DNA of 64,000 nucleotides. Origin: Arabidopsis thaliana. Lineage: Eukaryota > Streptophyta > Magnoliopsida > Brassicales > Brassicaceae. Shown in pieces: positions 1 through 13,209 of the stretch. The stretch spans positions 18,421,261 to 18,485,260 of the forward strand of contig NC_003074.8 in assembly GCF_000001735.4 (NCBI RefSeq), written 5' to 3'. Each line of letters starts with the position of its first letter. The first letter of the stretch is position 1. The notes below the pieces were generated by a model. That model made no database searches. It worked only from the letters and a program-made list of their open reading frames with translations, and had not been told where the DNA came from. The position numbers were made by a program, and so were the translations under genes.

Positions 1-1507
1 TAATTTTTTAGAGTTTTCGTTGTCTTAAAATGAAACTAGTGTCTCCATTATGCTGGAATCTTGCTTATGAGTTGTTACATTACATATTTTATTCTCACCT
101 TTGCTTTTACCCTTTTGGATTGTATCTGGTTGTGGTAGCTGTTGTGTCACAACAAGACATTCCATGTGAAAAAAACACAGAGAGGGTGAAACCAAGGTAT
201 GAATGTGTTTGTGTGGGACTGAAGATGAGTAACGCTGAGAAGAGAGAAAGTGAAAGCTCACTCACAATTTGTCCAATTATTGCAAATGTATGGGTAGTGT
301 GACACTAGTGTCTTAATGAATTCAGATGGTCCTAAGATCTTTTTTCCACTCTATTCCCTTGTCTTGAAGCAAAAATCTAATTTTAGACGAAGCATTTATG
401 ACATCTCCCTCTCATTAATTACAAGCCATATATTCAACTTTGATTTTGACTCATCAATATCAAAAAATCTTTAGACTTTAGGTGTTGTTGCTATCCTTGG
501 TATCTAGTACTTTCTTCGATAACCATGACTATTATATTGAGATAAGAAAGATATAAAGAACAATAAGAATATTAGTTATGATATTTTAGATGTATTATGT
601 TCAAAATTTCTTACGTTCGAATGTACATTGATGATCTTGTAAACCTAATTAAGGAGTGCCTAACTCTAGAATTAATAAGTCAGGAGTTAGTTATCAAGAA
701 ACTAGAAAGACTTGAAGATGGATTAAAGTGGTAATTAATGTTTTTCAGAGGCCAAGATTCTAATTAAGAGATGGGAAATGGCATGTTCCATTCTCTAGCT
801 TCATATATACACTTATCGGGTGAAACTACCAGATTACGAATAGCCATTAGATGACTAACAATTGAATTCAATTTAAATCATCCAAAGATATATTTTATAT
901 ATTGAGATTCTTTCTTCATCTCAAACTTCTAAGTTCTAACATAGTCATGTAGTTGAACTTTCGGGCCGAGGCCCATAACAACTCCATCTACTTAAACGAA
1001 GGTTAGATAAAGGGACGAACAAAAAGAATCAGTCTGGTGTCAGAAACTAGAGTATGTACTTTTGTGTTTGAATTGTAACGTTTGTTTCTTTCTTCAGCTC
1101 TTCATTGGTTTATCGACACAGTACTTATGTCACTCCAATTGTGAGAAAATCATTCTGCACAGTCGTTTCGAAATCAAGGAAATCAAACAAGAGCAACAAC
1201 AATCCAAAGAGTACCAAAATATATTTGGCTATAGAGAGCTATCATTGTCTTGTACACTTGTCCATGTTGGGCTATAGATCCATATTTGTGTTGGGCTAGG
1301 CTCAGTTTTTCTTAATAACACAAACTTACTTATCAAACACGTGTTGTCTTTTTGGTTATTTAAGTAGTTGACAAACAAAAGTACAAATAAGCTGTTAGGG
1401 CAAAGGAGCAAAAACGAAACCACAGAGAGAAAGCCTCCGTCTCCCTTATCAAAGAAGAAGAAGACGTGTATAACAAAACACTAGACACATTGTGAAGATA
1501 GAAAAAA
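1..1507. other. Intergenic region upstream of BCAT3
   Basis: No convincing coding gene is seen. The open frames at 30-302 and 25-261 overlap on opposite strands and show no recognisable domain. The last few hundred bases should hold the promoter of the aminotransferase gene. They contain a G-box core (ACACGTGT) near 1338 and two GGGCT boxes near 1268 and 1294. A further GGGCC/GGCCC pair lies near 963-972. The first 300 bases could belong to the leader or tail of a gene outside the window, which cannot be decided here. Confidence 0.6.
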
Positions 1508-4213
1508 ATGGAGAGAGCAGCAATTCTCCCGAGTGTTAATCAAAATTACCTACTTTGTCCTTCACGCGCCTTCTCCACGCGCCTCCACTCCTCTACTCGT
1601 AACTTATCGCCGCCGTCATTTGCCTCCATCAAGGTCAACTCTTTTCTCATCTCCCTCTCTTATCATCTTCTGATTTATCTGACCCATTTCTCCGATTATC
1701 TTTCACAGCTTCAGCATTCTTCTTCCTCTGTTTCTTCTAATGGTGGAATCTCTCTTACTCGATGCAACGCTGTTTCGTCCAATTCTTCCAGGTTCGTTCT
1801 TTGTTTTTGGTGGGTATTTGTCCAAGTTCTCAGGTTCTTACTTATATATATGTATTGTTTATGTTGAATTAGTACGTTGGTAACTGAATTAGCCGACATA
1901 GATTGGGATACCGTTGGATTTGGGCTTAAGCCAGCTGATTATATGTATGTGATGAAATGTAACATTGATGGAGAGTTCTCAAAAGGTGAGTTGCAACGTT
2001 TTGGGAATATTGAAATTAGCCCATCTGCTGGTGTACTCAACTATGGACAGGTTTGTTTTCTTAGTTTTCTTCAAAGTCATGTCCTTTACTGTATTGAGTA
2101 TGATCAAAAGTCTAGACCAAGCTTAGATTATGGTTAAAAGAAGCTTTTTGTGGGGTTAAGGTTTAGGATTTGAATGTCAGATTCTTGACACTGAAACGCA
2201 ATCTATTATCTGATTTTGTATCCTAGTTTCTCAAAGTCATGTCCTTAACAAGTTCGATAAAAGGAAAAGCCTTTTGGGGGTTTAGGTAAGGATCTGAAAG
2301 TGTGGAGAAGTTGGTTAGATTCTTGGCACCGAAAAACGTAATCTGCCGTCGATTTTGTTTTCTAGCTTCTCAAAGTCCTGTCCTTTACTGTAATGAATTC
2401 TATGAAAGAAACTTAATTTATGCTAATCAAGAATCTTTAAGGGAGTTAGGAGGGTTTGAAAGTGTGGAGAAATTTGTCAAATTCTGGACAATGTATCACA
2501 GCCTGAGTTTGTCAATAAGTCTAGTCTCCTAGTTGTTATGTTAGTTGCATCTAGTGAGGATTTATTTACTGAATGTATATTCATATATTGCACGGAGAAA
2601 TCTTCTTATATTGTAAGTGATGATGAGAAATGCCAAGCAATGTGTTGTGGTAAAGAGTGCAATTTAGGATCACATGAGTCTTATTAGTGTATGTTCTTCT
2701 AGGGATTGTTTGAAGGGCTAAAAGCTTACAGAAAGAAAGATGGTAATAACATCCTCCTCTTTCGTCCTGAGGAGAATGCAAAGCGTATGAGAAATGGTGC
2801 TGAGAGGATGTGTATGCCTGCTCCAACCGTTGAGCAGTTTGTAGAAGCTGTGACAGAAACTGTACTAGCAAACAAACGTTGGGTAATGAATCACGCAGTT
2901 TTTTTTGTCTCCCGATATGCAGAGGAAATTATCTAGATATTTGTTTGCTGTTATGAATTTAACTTGTGTTTGGTGTCTTGTTTTTAGGTTCCACCACCAG
3001 GTAAAGGTTCCTTATATGTTAGACCATTGCTAATGGGAACAGGAGCTGTTCTTGGTCTTGCGCCTGCACCAGAATATACTTTCATTATCTATGTTTCGCC
3101 TGTTGGGAACTACTTCAAGGTCTTTCAGAGTTACTTCGATCTATTCCAACTATCTAAGATTTGTTGTATGTTTCTCTGAATGATGATACGGATTTATATG
3201 ATGATGTCAGGAAGGTGTGGCACCTATCAATTTGATTGTGGAGAATGAATTTCACCGTGCAACTCCTGGTGGTACCGGAGGTGTTAAAACCATAGGCAAT
3301 TATGCTGCAGTAAGTAAAAGCTTATTTCACTTATTGATTTTATTGGACCAGCTTTCGTAACTCACACATACAAGTTATTTATTTAGGTACTGAAGGCACA
3401 GTCAATTGCGAAAGCTAAAGGATATTCCGATGTTTTGTACCTTGATTGCATTTACAAAAGATATCTTGAGGAGGTCTCGTCTTGCAATATTTTCATCGTG
3501 AAGGTAAATAAAAATCAATCTCTCGGAATCTGATGATGCCTTGTAGAGTCTATAAGATGTCTCTCTTCATAAGACGTAGGAGATGATGAGATTGAGACTC
3601 TGGCACCATGTTTTTTTGGGGGCATTCTTACAAACATATCAAGATACTGATTCTCTTACATAATGATTTTTTAACCAACACTTTTCTTTGCCAGGACAAT
3701 GTGATATCTACTCCTGAAATAAAAGGAACCATTTTACCCGGTATTACTCGAAAAAGTATGATAGACGTGGCTCGAACACAAGGGTTTCAGGTGACCTCTT
3801 CCCCTTCTTTAAATTCCCAACATCTTTAAAGTGGATCATAAGTACTATTATTGGCTTCTGATCACAGTGCATGTTTATACGGTATTGTTCAGGTGGAGGA
3901 ACGGAATGTGACAGTGGATGAATTGTTAGAAGCAGACGAGGTTTTCTGCACAGGAACCGCCGTGGTTGTCTCTCCTGTTGGAAGCGTCACTTACAAAGGC
4001 AAAAGGTAAAACGTTTTTTCTTTGTATCCCAATTTAAGTGAAAACCAAACCTACCAAGTGGTAAAGCTTTCCCCTTTTTCCGAATACACACACAGAGTGT
4101 CTTACGGAGAAGGTACCTTCGGAACTGTGTCGAAGCAACTCTACACCGTTCTGACAAGCTTGCAGATGGGTCTGATTGAAGACAACATGAAATGGACTGT
4201 GAATCTTAGTTAA
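1508..4213 (+). CDS. BCAT3: Branched-chain amino acid aminotransferase 3, plastid
   Basis: This is a PLP-dependent fold-type IV aminotransferase that transfers the amino group between glutamate and the 2-oxo acids of Leu, Ile and Val. The family member I recognise also acts in methionine-derived glucosinolate chain elongation in plastids. Coding exons by hand: 1508-1633, 1709-1791, 1873-2050, 2703-2882, 2988-3119, 3211-3309, 3387-3503, 3695-3790, 3893-4005, 4096-4213, giving 413 residues in one frame with GT-AG introns. The first 70 or so residues are Ser/Thr-rich and basic, as in a plastid transit peptide. The PLP lysine is in [11 protein letters not shown] (Lys259, codon 3286-3288), followed by [14 protein letters not shown] and [11 protein letters not shown], all family hallmarks. 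Length matches plant BCATs. Intron 3 (2051-2702) is unusually long and internally repeated. Exons agree with my memory of AT3G49680. Confidence 0.95.
2060..2505 (+). repeat. Imperfect triplicated segment inside BCAT3 intron 3
   Basis: Three diverged copies of a unit of about 140-160 bp follow one another. The anchor TCAAAGTCNTGTCCTT starts at 2071, 2231 and 2370. Two further blocks recur at matching offsets: a pair near 2180 and 2318 (AGATTCTTGRCAC), and GAAAGTGTGGAGAA at about 2297 and 2459. Spacing of the anchors is 160 and 139 bp. This looks like local tandem duplication of intron sequence and not a known transposon. Confidence 0.7.
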
Positions 4214-6680
4214 GCCAGGCGAATGCATTGCATCAATTCGGCTGCTTGGTTTTGCTTTCTTTTCTTTGGTCTGTGGTTCTGATTCGTGAAACTATGAGTT
4301 GGATTGTTTAGAATCTGGTTGATCTAGAACTTAGCTGGTTCAAGATCATTAGATGTTGTTGCATCATACCAATAATATTATCTTTAGATCTCTGTTTCTG
4401 ATTAGATGGTTACATCCAATTATTTCTCTAAAGTCTGAGACATCATTGATATCTAACAATCAAAAACTAAAAAGTGAAGTATTAACATTTTAATCAGATT
4501 CAAACCAGAACTTATCAGTCATCAAAAATGTTGGCAAATAACAAATCAAACTTAAGTTTTTGGATGGAGAAAGCAAGCTAGATTCGAATCTCTAAGAAGC
4601 GTGGACTTGGACTTGTTTACGACCTGAAAAGATGTCATGATTATCTCATGATTACGAGATAATAACATGTCTTATCTACTAAACTAATCTAAAAAGTAGT
4701 GAGGATGACTTGAAACTTAAGTCTTATATGAATTATCTTTAAATATAGAAAAAGAAAGGAGATAGAGAGGTGTGTTTTTCATGTGAACAACTTTTTTTTA
4801 CCTTTAGAGTACTTCCAGAAGACTTATTGGGTCCTTAATAAAAGTAGACCAAATTATTGAAGAGCTAAAAAAAAATGCCTACTCAAAATATCCAAACCTC
4901 TTCTTTTAGCCTTTTGTTTTTTTCAATATTCATACTAATGTAAACTACAATCATTGTATCATTCTATAATCATATGAATTTTTTGTCAACACCATGCATT
5001 ATGCTAGTTTAAATTTAGGTGATGATATAAAGATATTTTAAGTACAAATCAATAGGGGCGATGTTCTTATGTCTTTATCTAACTTTATGAATTTGTGTTT
5101 TATATATTATGAAAAATTGGAAAAGAAGAGATGGCCTACGCTCAAGACCAATTCCTACCAATGGGCAATGGTGTTGAAATCTGAACAAAAAAATTTCCTT
5201 TCTTTAACGTTAGCTTTAAAGTTCAAAAAACTTTATTTACTTTTTCAGTGATAATTCTGTATAAAATAACATATAACAATGAGGAAAAAACTCAATAATT
5301 TGAATCGCTTATGACTTTATTTCTCCAAGTGCTTGACTTTTAAAACCCTAATGTCCAATCTCAACTAAAGTCAACCTTTTTCGTTCGTCTAGAAGAGTCA
5401 GTCATTAAGTTTCAATTGAAGTATACAGTAAATTATTAGTACTTTTTATTTTATTTTAACCACAGTTCATTGGCTGTATGAGATTTCTGTTCAAGAAAAC
5501 ATATAAATCGAAACCAAAGCAAAAGACATTATTTGCTTCGGTTTCTTCTACTCAAGCTCATTTTTAGTAAAACTAAATTGTATTTTCATTTTCTTAAAAA
5601 GTTAATTGTTTTTTTTGTAAAATCAGTTTTACCAAATTGGACACAATAATGAATATATGTCTATGTCTAGTTTTTTTTAGCTCAGAATATATCTTATGTG
5701 AATAGAATCGTCTATCAGATATTTTTGTGATGCAGATAGAACTTACCGTTATAGAATCATTTGTAGATTGTTCATCGTGATTGTTAAGATTAGATTCCCA
5801 TTTGTAATATAACAGAAACTCGAAAAGTACTTATATTAAGTATTAACGATGTATCATGTGACCAAAATAGAAAATACTACGTAATGATATGATTATTAAG
5901 CGAGTGTGTAGGTAATTCAAATATTTCAATTAATCAATCTTTGATATCACTCTTTAGAGTAATGTATTATCTTTCTTATTGTTTTACCCTGGGATTAATA
6001 AGTTTACCGGATCCGGAGTAGAATTTCTTCGGTTTGGCAATTTTGTTCACCTACCATAACGAACTTTTACCCTTATACTTAGTTTCAATCTACTTTTGGT
6101 GCATCCTTTCATTTTCAACTGCAAAGAAGTAGTTAAAAGATCCAATACATAATATATTTAATTTATCATAAGTAACTTAGTGTAAAGAAAGACTAAAGTA
6201 CTTTTTAAAATATGTATTTGTATTTCCCGATGTGAAAGAAAAGAAAATTGAATTTGCACATATCAATAATATTAGCTAGGAAAAAACTTGTGAGAAATTT
6301 CTTTGACGACTTGCGTGTGCAATAGTCTTCCTTATCTTCTCTACCATTTCTTAATTCCACTATTGTATAGTATTTACTTATGTTGAATTAATAAATTAAA
6401 ACATTTAAATTTCCCTAAAGTTACTTTTTGATTTTTGATTTTCTATTTTTATTACAACTTTCCTACTTTTTGACATCTTTTCTTACAAAGACTTTTTGAC
6501 ATCTCCCCCTCCAGCTATTATATAGTCTCCTTTTTTCTTTTCTGCATTCACATAATATTTCCCCTATATAGTTTACACAACATCATACCCACCAACATAT
6601 ATAATCTTGATCATAGAGAGATAAACAGAGGCCGCTATCAAGAACAAGACTAAGAACAAGACTTCACTAGGAGTACAAGT
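4214..6680. other. Intergenic: BCAT3 3' region and MYB84 promoter
   Basis: No supported gene. The frame at 5069-5251 has no recognisable domain and no promoter context. Bases 4214 to about 4450 should be the 3' untranslated region of the aminotransferase gene. The part just before 6681 carries a TATA box (CTATATAG at 6564-6571) roughly 110 bp before the MYB start codon. The rest is AT-rich sequence in which nothing stands out. Confidence 0.6.
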
Positions 6681-7840
6681 ATGGGAAGAGCACCGTGTTG
6701 TGACAAAGCAAACGTGAAGAAAGGGCCTTGGTCTCCTGAGGAAGATGCAAAACTCAAATCTTACATTGAAAATAGTGGCACCGGAGGCAATTGGATCGCT
6801 TTGCCTCAAAAGATTGGTATTAATAAATTTATAGTCACTCTTTTTCATATAAATTTGATAATTCTCTCTTGATCTATCTCTTTTTTTGTGAAGAAGTATT
6901 GATAACTAAAGATGCTTTTTGTTTATATGATTATTTCTTGGTTGTTTTAAGGTTTAAAGAGATGTGGAAAGAGTTGCAGGCTGAGGTGGCTTAACTATCT
7001 TAGACCAAACATCAAACATGGTGGCTTCTCTGAGGAAGAAGAAAACATCATTTGTAGCCTTTACCTTACAATTGGTAGCAGGTACTATTCATATACGTTA
7101 TTCATGTATATATCGTTAAAATATCATGTGGAAACTCTGAAATATAGTTATGTGATGATGTCTATAATTAAAGGTGGTCTATAATCGCTGCTCAATTGCC
7201 GGGACGAACAGACAACGATATAAAAAACTATTGGAACACGAGGCTCAAGAAGAAACTCATTAACAAACAACGCAAGGAGCTTCAAGAAGCTTGTATGGAG
7301 CAGCAAGAGATGATGGTGATGATGAAGAGACAACACCAACAACAACAAATCCAAACTTCTTTTATGATGAGACAAGACCAAACAATGTTCACATGGCCAC
7401 TACATCATCATAATGTTCAAGTTCCAGCTCTTTTCATGAATCAAACCAACTCGTTTTGCGACCAAGAAGATGTTAAGCCAGTGCTCATCAAGAACATGGT
7501 CAAGATCGAAGATCAAGAACTGGAGAAAACAAACCCTCATCATCATCAAGATTCAATGACAAACGCTTTTGATCATCTCTCTTTCTCTCAACTCTTGTTA
7601 GATCCTAATCATAACCACTTAGGATCAGGCGAGGGTTTCTCCATGAACTCTATCTTGAGCGCCAACACAAACTCTCCATTGCTTAATACAAGTAATGATA
7701 ATCAGTGGTTCGGGAATTTCCAGGCCGAAACCGTAAACTTGTTCTCAGGAGCCTCCACAAGTACTTCGGCAGATCAAAGCACTATAAGTTGGGAAGACAT
7801 AAGCTCTCTTGTTTATTCTGATTCAAAGCAATTTTTTTAA
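6681..7840 (+). CDS. MYB84: R2R3-MYB transcription factor MYB84 (RAX3)
   Basis: A DNA-binding transcription factor of the R2R3-MYB family. Exons 6681-6816, 6952-7081 and 7174-7840 give 310 residues, with the two intron positions usual for this family. The N-terminus [17 protein letters not shown] is the conserved start of R2. R2 (about residues 14-62) keeps the Trp ladder and [15 protein letters not shown]3 (about 65-116) ends with [19 protein letters not shown]. The remainder is rich in Gln, His and Asn and holds the likely activation region. It is the family-14 type protein I know as RAX3/MYB84 (AT3G49690), a paralogue of MYB68 and relative of the regulators of axillary meristem formation. 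A TATA box lies about 110 bp upstream. Confidence 0.95.
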
Positions 7841-10800
7841 TTATAATAATATATTATTCTTAAGATGAAACGTACATCATTATTATTAATTGGGGGTACG
7901 TAACGTATATATGGAATAACGATCTAGTTTGTTTAAATTTATTGATATCTCATATATCTGGATTTGAAATTAACTCTAATATGCAGAAGTATGAACTCAT
8001 ATGCGAAAGATCCTAGCGAAGTAATCACATTTAGATAAACAAAATTTGTTATTGTTACTTTTTTTTTTTTTTTTAAAGTAAGAACGTGTAATATGCATGT
8101 ATGTATATATGTATGGATGCCTATGTGAAAAGAGTTAACACTTAAGAGTATATTGTGCATGATGTGTTACGTTTCCATTATGTATACAATATGATAATAC
8201 ATAAATTTACACGCATAATATACCTATTGGGCGCAAAGTTATACACATTTTAAAATGGGAAAATATTAATGGTGCTTTTGGGGCCTTGGCATATGAGCTG
8301 ATTATATATGGTCGGATCCATATGTACGTGGTTGGATGTATTGATTGTATATATGCTTCTTTAATTGATTGTATGTTCATCCTACTTTTTCGAATAATTT
8401 ATGTTTACCTCAATGTCGGATTGTGCGAAGCATTTAGCTGGAAACCATTGATGTTAATAATAAGTAAGAATTAACATAGATGGATTTATAAGGATATAAG
8501 AATTAATACCTAACCATTTGACCAATGAAAAGTTTGGATCACCAAATAAATGAATTGTGTGCAACTCTGAACTTCTCAAAGACATGACCTCTCTATTCCT
8601 AGCAAGTCACTAGTCTGTTTCTTATTTCCTCACAGAATCAAATGATGATGTCATACGAAAATTCTCTTTCCCTTACGAGTTTGGCACATTCGTTGCCTAT
8701 TCAAAAATCAAATCAAATTTAGAAAGTCCTAAAATGACACTGTCGCTTGAAATATACGTATAAAAACTCTCGCTTCAAAAAATCTTTTGTTGATCAAACA
8801 ATCCATTCAGTACTAGCTAGAAGGCTAGTTAGAAGTAGACTAGACTTCACGGTTCAATTAGATATTATCTTTGATCTTCATATATTCATGACTCATGAGA
8901 TGATATAGGACAAATGAGATGATATATAGAATTATAGATAACGATTTCAAAGAGTATTACAAAAACAAATGCATCATTTTTTTCTTCTTAAGAGTATTAC
9001 AAAAGTACTCTCTGAAAGACAAGAATGTTCCAAAACATTCTCTTCAAACAGCAAAATGACAAACATAATTATTCAATTTTTTTTGCCGTTAATTTAATAT
9101 TCCTAAATCACTCACCAAAATTTCACTAATTAAATAGTAAATATCATATCCTTTTATCACAATCAAGAACCTTATTAAATGCTTTTTACTTGTATATATG
9201 AATGTAGCTGAAAGTTTCAAAGTACACTTCGTTATCAAAATTTCAAAATATGTCTTCCAATGAAGTCATAATCTTAAGACGCGTGGAAAAGTTCTTTTCC
9301 TAATGTACGTATCTAAGTATTTTTTTATGTAATAGTAATATATTATTAATCGTGATATAGGAAGAAAGGGACCTAGTGATGAAAATCATGCACGTAAGCC
9401 ACTCGCATTAGTGATTCAGTGGATTGTAGAACGTGTCATTGGCATGCGACATAATCACCTTTGAACCATTTTTCATTTACCTACCAAAAAAACTATATTC
9501 TTTTTCAAAGTGTAAAAACGAAATGTCATAGAAATATAAAGAAAGTTTATTGTCATATAAATTTCCACATTTGCCAAAGCTAGCTACGTAAAATGCATGA
9601 AAGTAGATATCATGTGCATGTCAAATGAATCTAAAATGCAAGTAATCTTTTATAAGTATACTACTAACTAAAACATATATTAAAGAAGAGAGATCTTTAT
9701 TATCTTCTTCACTTTGGTTACAGTCTTTTCAAGCTGGTTGGTCTTCTTTGTTGGATATTTGAAGTTGGAAAAAACAAAAAAGAAGAGAGAATTTTTTATT
9801 TTTAATAATTTGTAATCCTACATTATATAAGAGTAAAAAAAAACAGATGTATAGTAGAAAAACCAAACAAATCACTAAAGTTTTCTACCCTCCCGCTTTA
9901 GACGATTAAGAGTGATCAAAGAAATTTGTTTTTACTGTTAAAAACTTCTGAATAAGTAAGAAAATATCGAAAACATTGATGAGTTTGTGTCTTTTAGTTC
10001 ATTAATTATTATATTAGTTATTTAAAAGACAAAAAATGACAACCAAAAGAAAACAAATTTTTATAACTTTAAAATACTCTAAACGATACAATGGTTTATT
10101 CATATACACACCAAAAGAACATTAACAAAAAATTTAAAAATTCTAACATGGCTGATTTTTTTTTTTAATAATATATCGTTAACTTTGTATTGGGTCAAGC
10201 TAAAAAGCAATAAAGAAGGAAAAGAGAATAATAACGGAGAAGAAGAAATCAAGAAACAAAAAATCAAGAATATAGGAACGAAAACTACACTACTATAAAA
10301 CTAAGAGGATTAGATAAAATAATCTTAAGTAATAGATAACTAATTGTACATTCTGTCAAAACCCCTCGACGTTATGTAAACAAAGCCATATAAAACAATG
10401 ATTGGCTTGGCGACATATAGCTTTACGACAACTAACAATGACTTTTATTTATTTGCTTACATACAAGTAAAAGACTTTGTCAAATAAAAATAATTAAAAG
10501 GACTTCTACAACATAATTAATTTTGATTCAATAATCCAGCCGATGTCGACACGCACTAGAAGAACGTTAAAAAAAATTCCAAAGTTTTTCTTTAAAAAAA
10601 TGTCATTGTCTTAAAAGAAGGAAATCTCGACGTCAAAAAGAACTAAAAGAAATCTGTTTGTAACAGAAGATATTGACACTTTTTTATTTGTGGGAACGAA
10701 ATTTTATTTTAGTTAAAAGGAGTGTGGAAATGGAATAATCCAATTGTTCTAGTGTTTGACGATTTCTTGTCATCTGCTTATGGCAAACAGAACTGAATTT

Positions 10801-10861
10801 TATTAAATCTGGTTCACATGATAATCATATTTTGTCGAAATAAAAATTGACCGTTAAGTGG

Positions 10862-10864
<3 letters not shown>

Positions 10865-10914
<50 letters not shown>
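10865..10914. repeat. (AT)25 microsatellite
   Basis: An uninterrupted AT dinucleotide run of about 50 bases. Such tracts are length-variable between accessions and can extrude into cruciforms. Confidence 0.98.
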
Positions 10915-10921
<7 letters not shown>

Positions 10922-13098
10922 TAAGAAAAAAACTAGATTTTTATAGCTAACCAAAAATATGGCATACGACTGTATGAGAAACAATAGAATCCACATCCAC
11001 TCATCAGCTAGACGTTTCTACATTCTTAGAGTTTGAATCAAACTATCAAGAAAAAACTTCTATGTCATGACATTATAGACCAAATCTTGCATGCATGTAT
11101 CGTACTACAGTCTACATACTTCATACTTGGTTGGTTCCATATAAACTTCGCAATTGATACACTCTGTGTATATTATGTATTCTTGATTTGCCATGTTTTT
11201 CTTTACATTAACATAGATAATAGATCTCTAAGATCTGCTTTAGTTTGTTTTCTTCGTTTTCTTTTTTGTTAGGCCTCCATATTCTTTTTCTCTTTATCCC
11301 CCACCAGTTTTAGTCGCAATATATGTGTCCGTTTTTAAAAGTGATTATGAAAATACAAGGCTTTTGTGGCCCAATCACTTTTTATGGCCCGACGAGTATT
11401 GGATTTTTCGCTTGAATTTGTAGCAATTTTTCGAGTCGTGTTTATTTTGGAAGTTACTTGCATTAATATGAATGCATAGACTATATGCAGGACAGGACTG
11501 ACTATATGTATAATTATTTTCTATTGTTCGTTCATGTCATGGCATGGCATGTGCAAGTTATGGCCTAAGCTCATGAACCCACGTGACTGTATTCCTCTTT
11601 GTACATATTTTACATGTTAATCATGAGTTTTTTATATTAGTTTATTCAAAATTAAGTTCACATCAACCATATTGACGAGAATTTATATTATCTTGGACAA
11701 ATATGTCAAACAATGACGAGACATAATTCCCTAATAAAAATATGTGAATCTACATTTCGATCTATCGTTATAGAAACAACCGACCACTTTGCTTTTTGTT
11801 ATAGATATGTGTGATCTAAATCATATCGAGACAACCTCACAAATCTCAAAATTTAGTAATATACGGTCGATAATACAGTGGACAAATTCTGGTTGGGTCG
11901 TATGCAACTAATAAACAGCATTGAACTCAAATCATATGAACATCAACCAAAATTCTCAAAATCAATTTTACGTGTTTTTATTATTTCTTTAATTGGAAAA
12001 TTCCTTATATGTTATACAACCCAACGACCACTATAATGCTCCTCACATGTAAAGATTATATGTCGTCACGGCCGATTTCTCCGCGTTTCATACAAAAAGG
12101 GGAACAATATCGTCATATTTGGAAATTTTGTTAAATCTGCGTAGTATAATTCGAATAATTCGTTCGTAGAAGTACCAACAAAGGTTACAAAAGCACATGA
12201 AAATTATGGAATAATATATTTTGAAGAGATTCACTATATATCATGTCTACATAAAGCATCATAATCTTTGACCGATATATCATATATGATAAAATGATAT
12301 TGATCGTCTATAACTGGAATAATAATTACGATTCACAATATGTTTTAGATTCATGAATTACTATTAATGAGAAGTTGACAAAAAGAATATGTAGCTAACT
12401 AGCTATTAATGAGAAATTAGTTTTTCATTCTAAAATCCAAATGATGACCACTATTAGGCCTAATAGTCATTTCTTCAACCTGAAATAAAAAAGTATTGAT
12501 TGACATGAAATGCTTGTAGGTTTCTAATTTATGTAGCATATATTTTTTCTATTTGTTTTTCTGATCAAATATCGTAGCATATATCATATTTCTCTGGATG
12601 TAATATAACATGTAATTTTTTCCATCGTATAATGGATAGTTGTCGTAAACTAAACTTTAATTTATGTTGTTCGTTACGTTATGGACTAAACCTTCTGATT
12701 CAATATCTAAGCAAATCGAAAGTAGTTTTCATGTTATCGTTTGTTTTTATGTGTGTGTAAATATATATATGGCTAATATTTGTATACTGCGAAATGTAGA
12801 AATGTACATATGTTATATATTTTCATGGATATAAACTTTCCTTGACATTACAGGAGATAGATATATAGATAGCCATTACAAATTCAAATTTGGATTGAGT
12901 GCACTTAATGCTAGTAACACTTATATCCAAAAAAACAAAAAAAATTGGCTACAAATTCTCAGGGAAACATTTATAAATAAAAGATAAAAAAATAATATAG
13001 TTGATATTAAAACCCAAAAAAAGAAAGAAAGAAAGAATATTTAGTAATATCATTATTTAAGAAAATGTAACAACCATTTTCCAAAACAATAAAAAACG

Positions 13099-13100
<2 letters not shown>

Positions 13101-13142
<42 letters not shown>
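13101..13142. repeat. (TA)21 microsatellite just 3' of ACS9
   Basis: A pure TA run of about 42 bases, roughly 70 bp beyond the ACS9 stop codon, so it may lie in or next to the 3' untranslated region of that gene. Confidence 0.98.
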
Positions 13143-13149
<7 letters not shown>

Positions 13150-13209
13150 AAATGAAAAAAATTGGTAGGAAGATTTGCTTTGTCTTAACTTGGGGCGATG
13201 AATATACTT

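Larger units (their letters stand above)
7841..13209. other. Gene-free 5.4-kb interval between MYB84 and ACS9
   Basis: The two flanking genes converge, so this stretch needs to hold only two 3' ends, yet it is one of the longest empty intervals in the window. Open frames inside (8286-8474, 11033-11272 and others) are short, very rich in Ile, Tyr and Cys, and have no domain. Two long AT microsatellites lie in it. I see no transposon ends or RNA gene that I can defend. Confidence 0.6.

Noticed and set aside
1-302. 90- and 78-codon overlapping frames at the left edge
   Set aside because: They lie on opposite strands over the same bases and neither has a domain.
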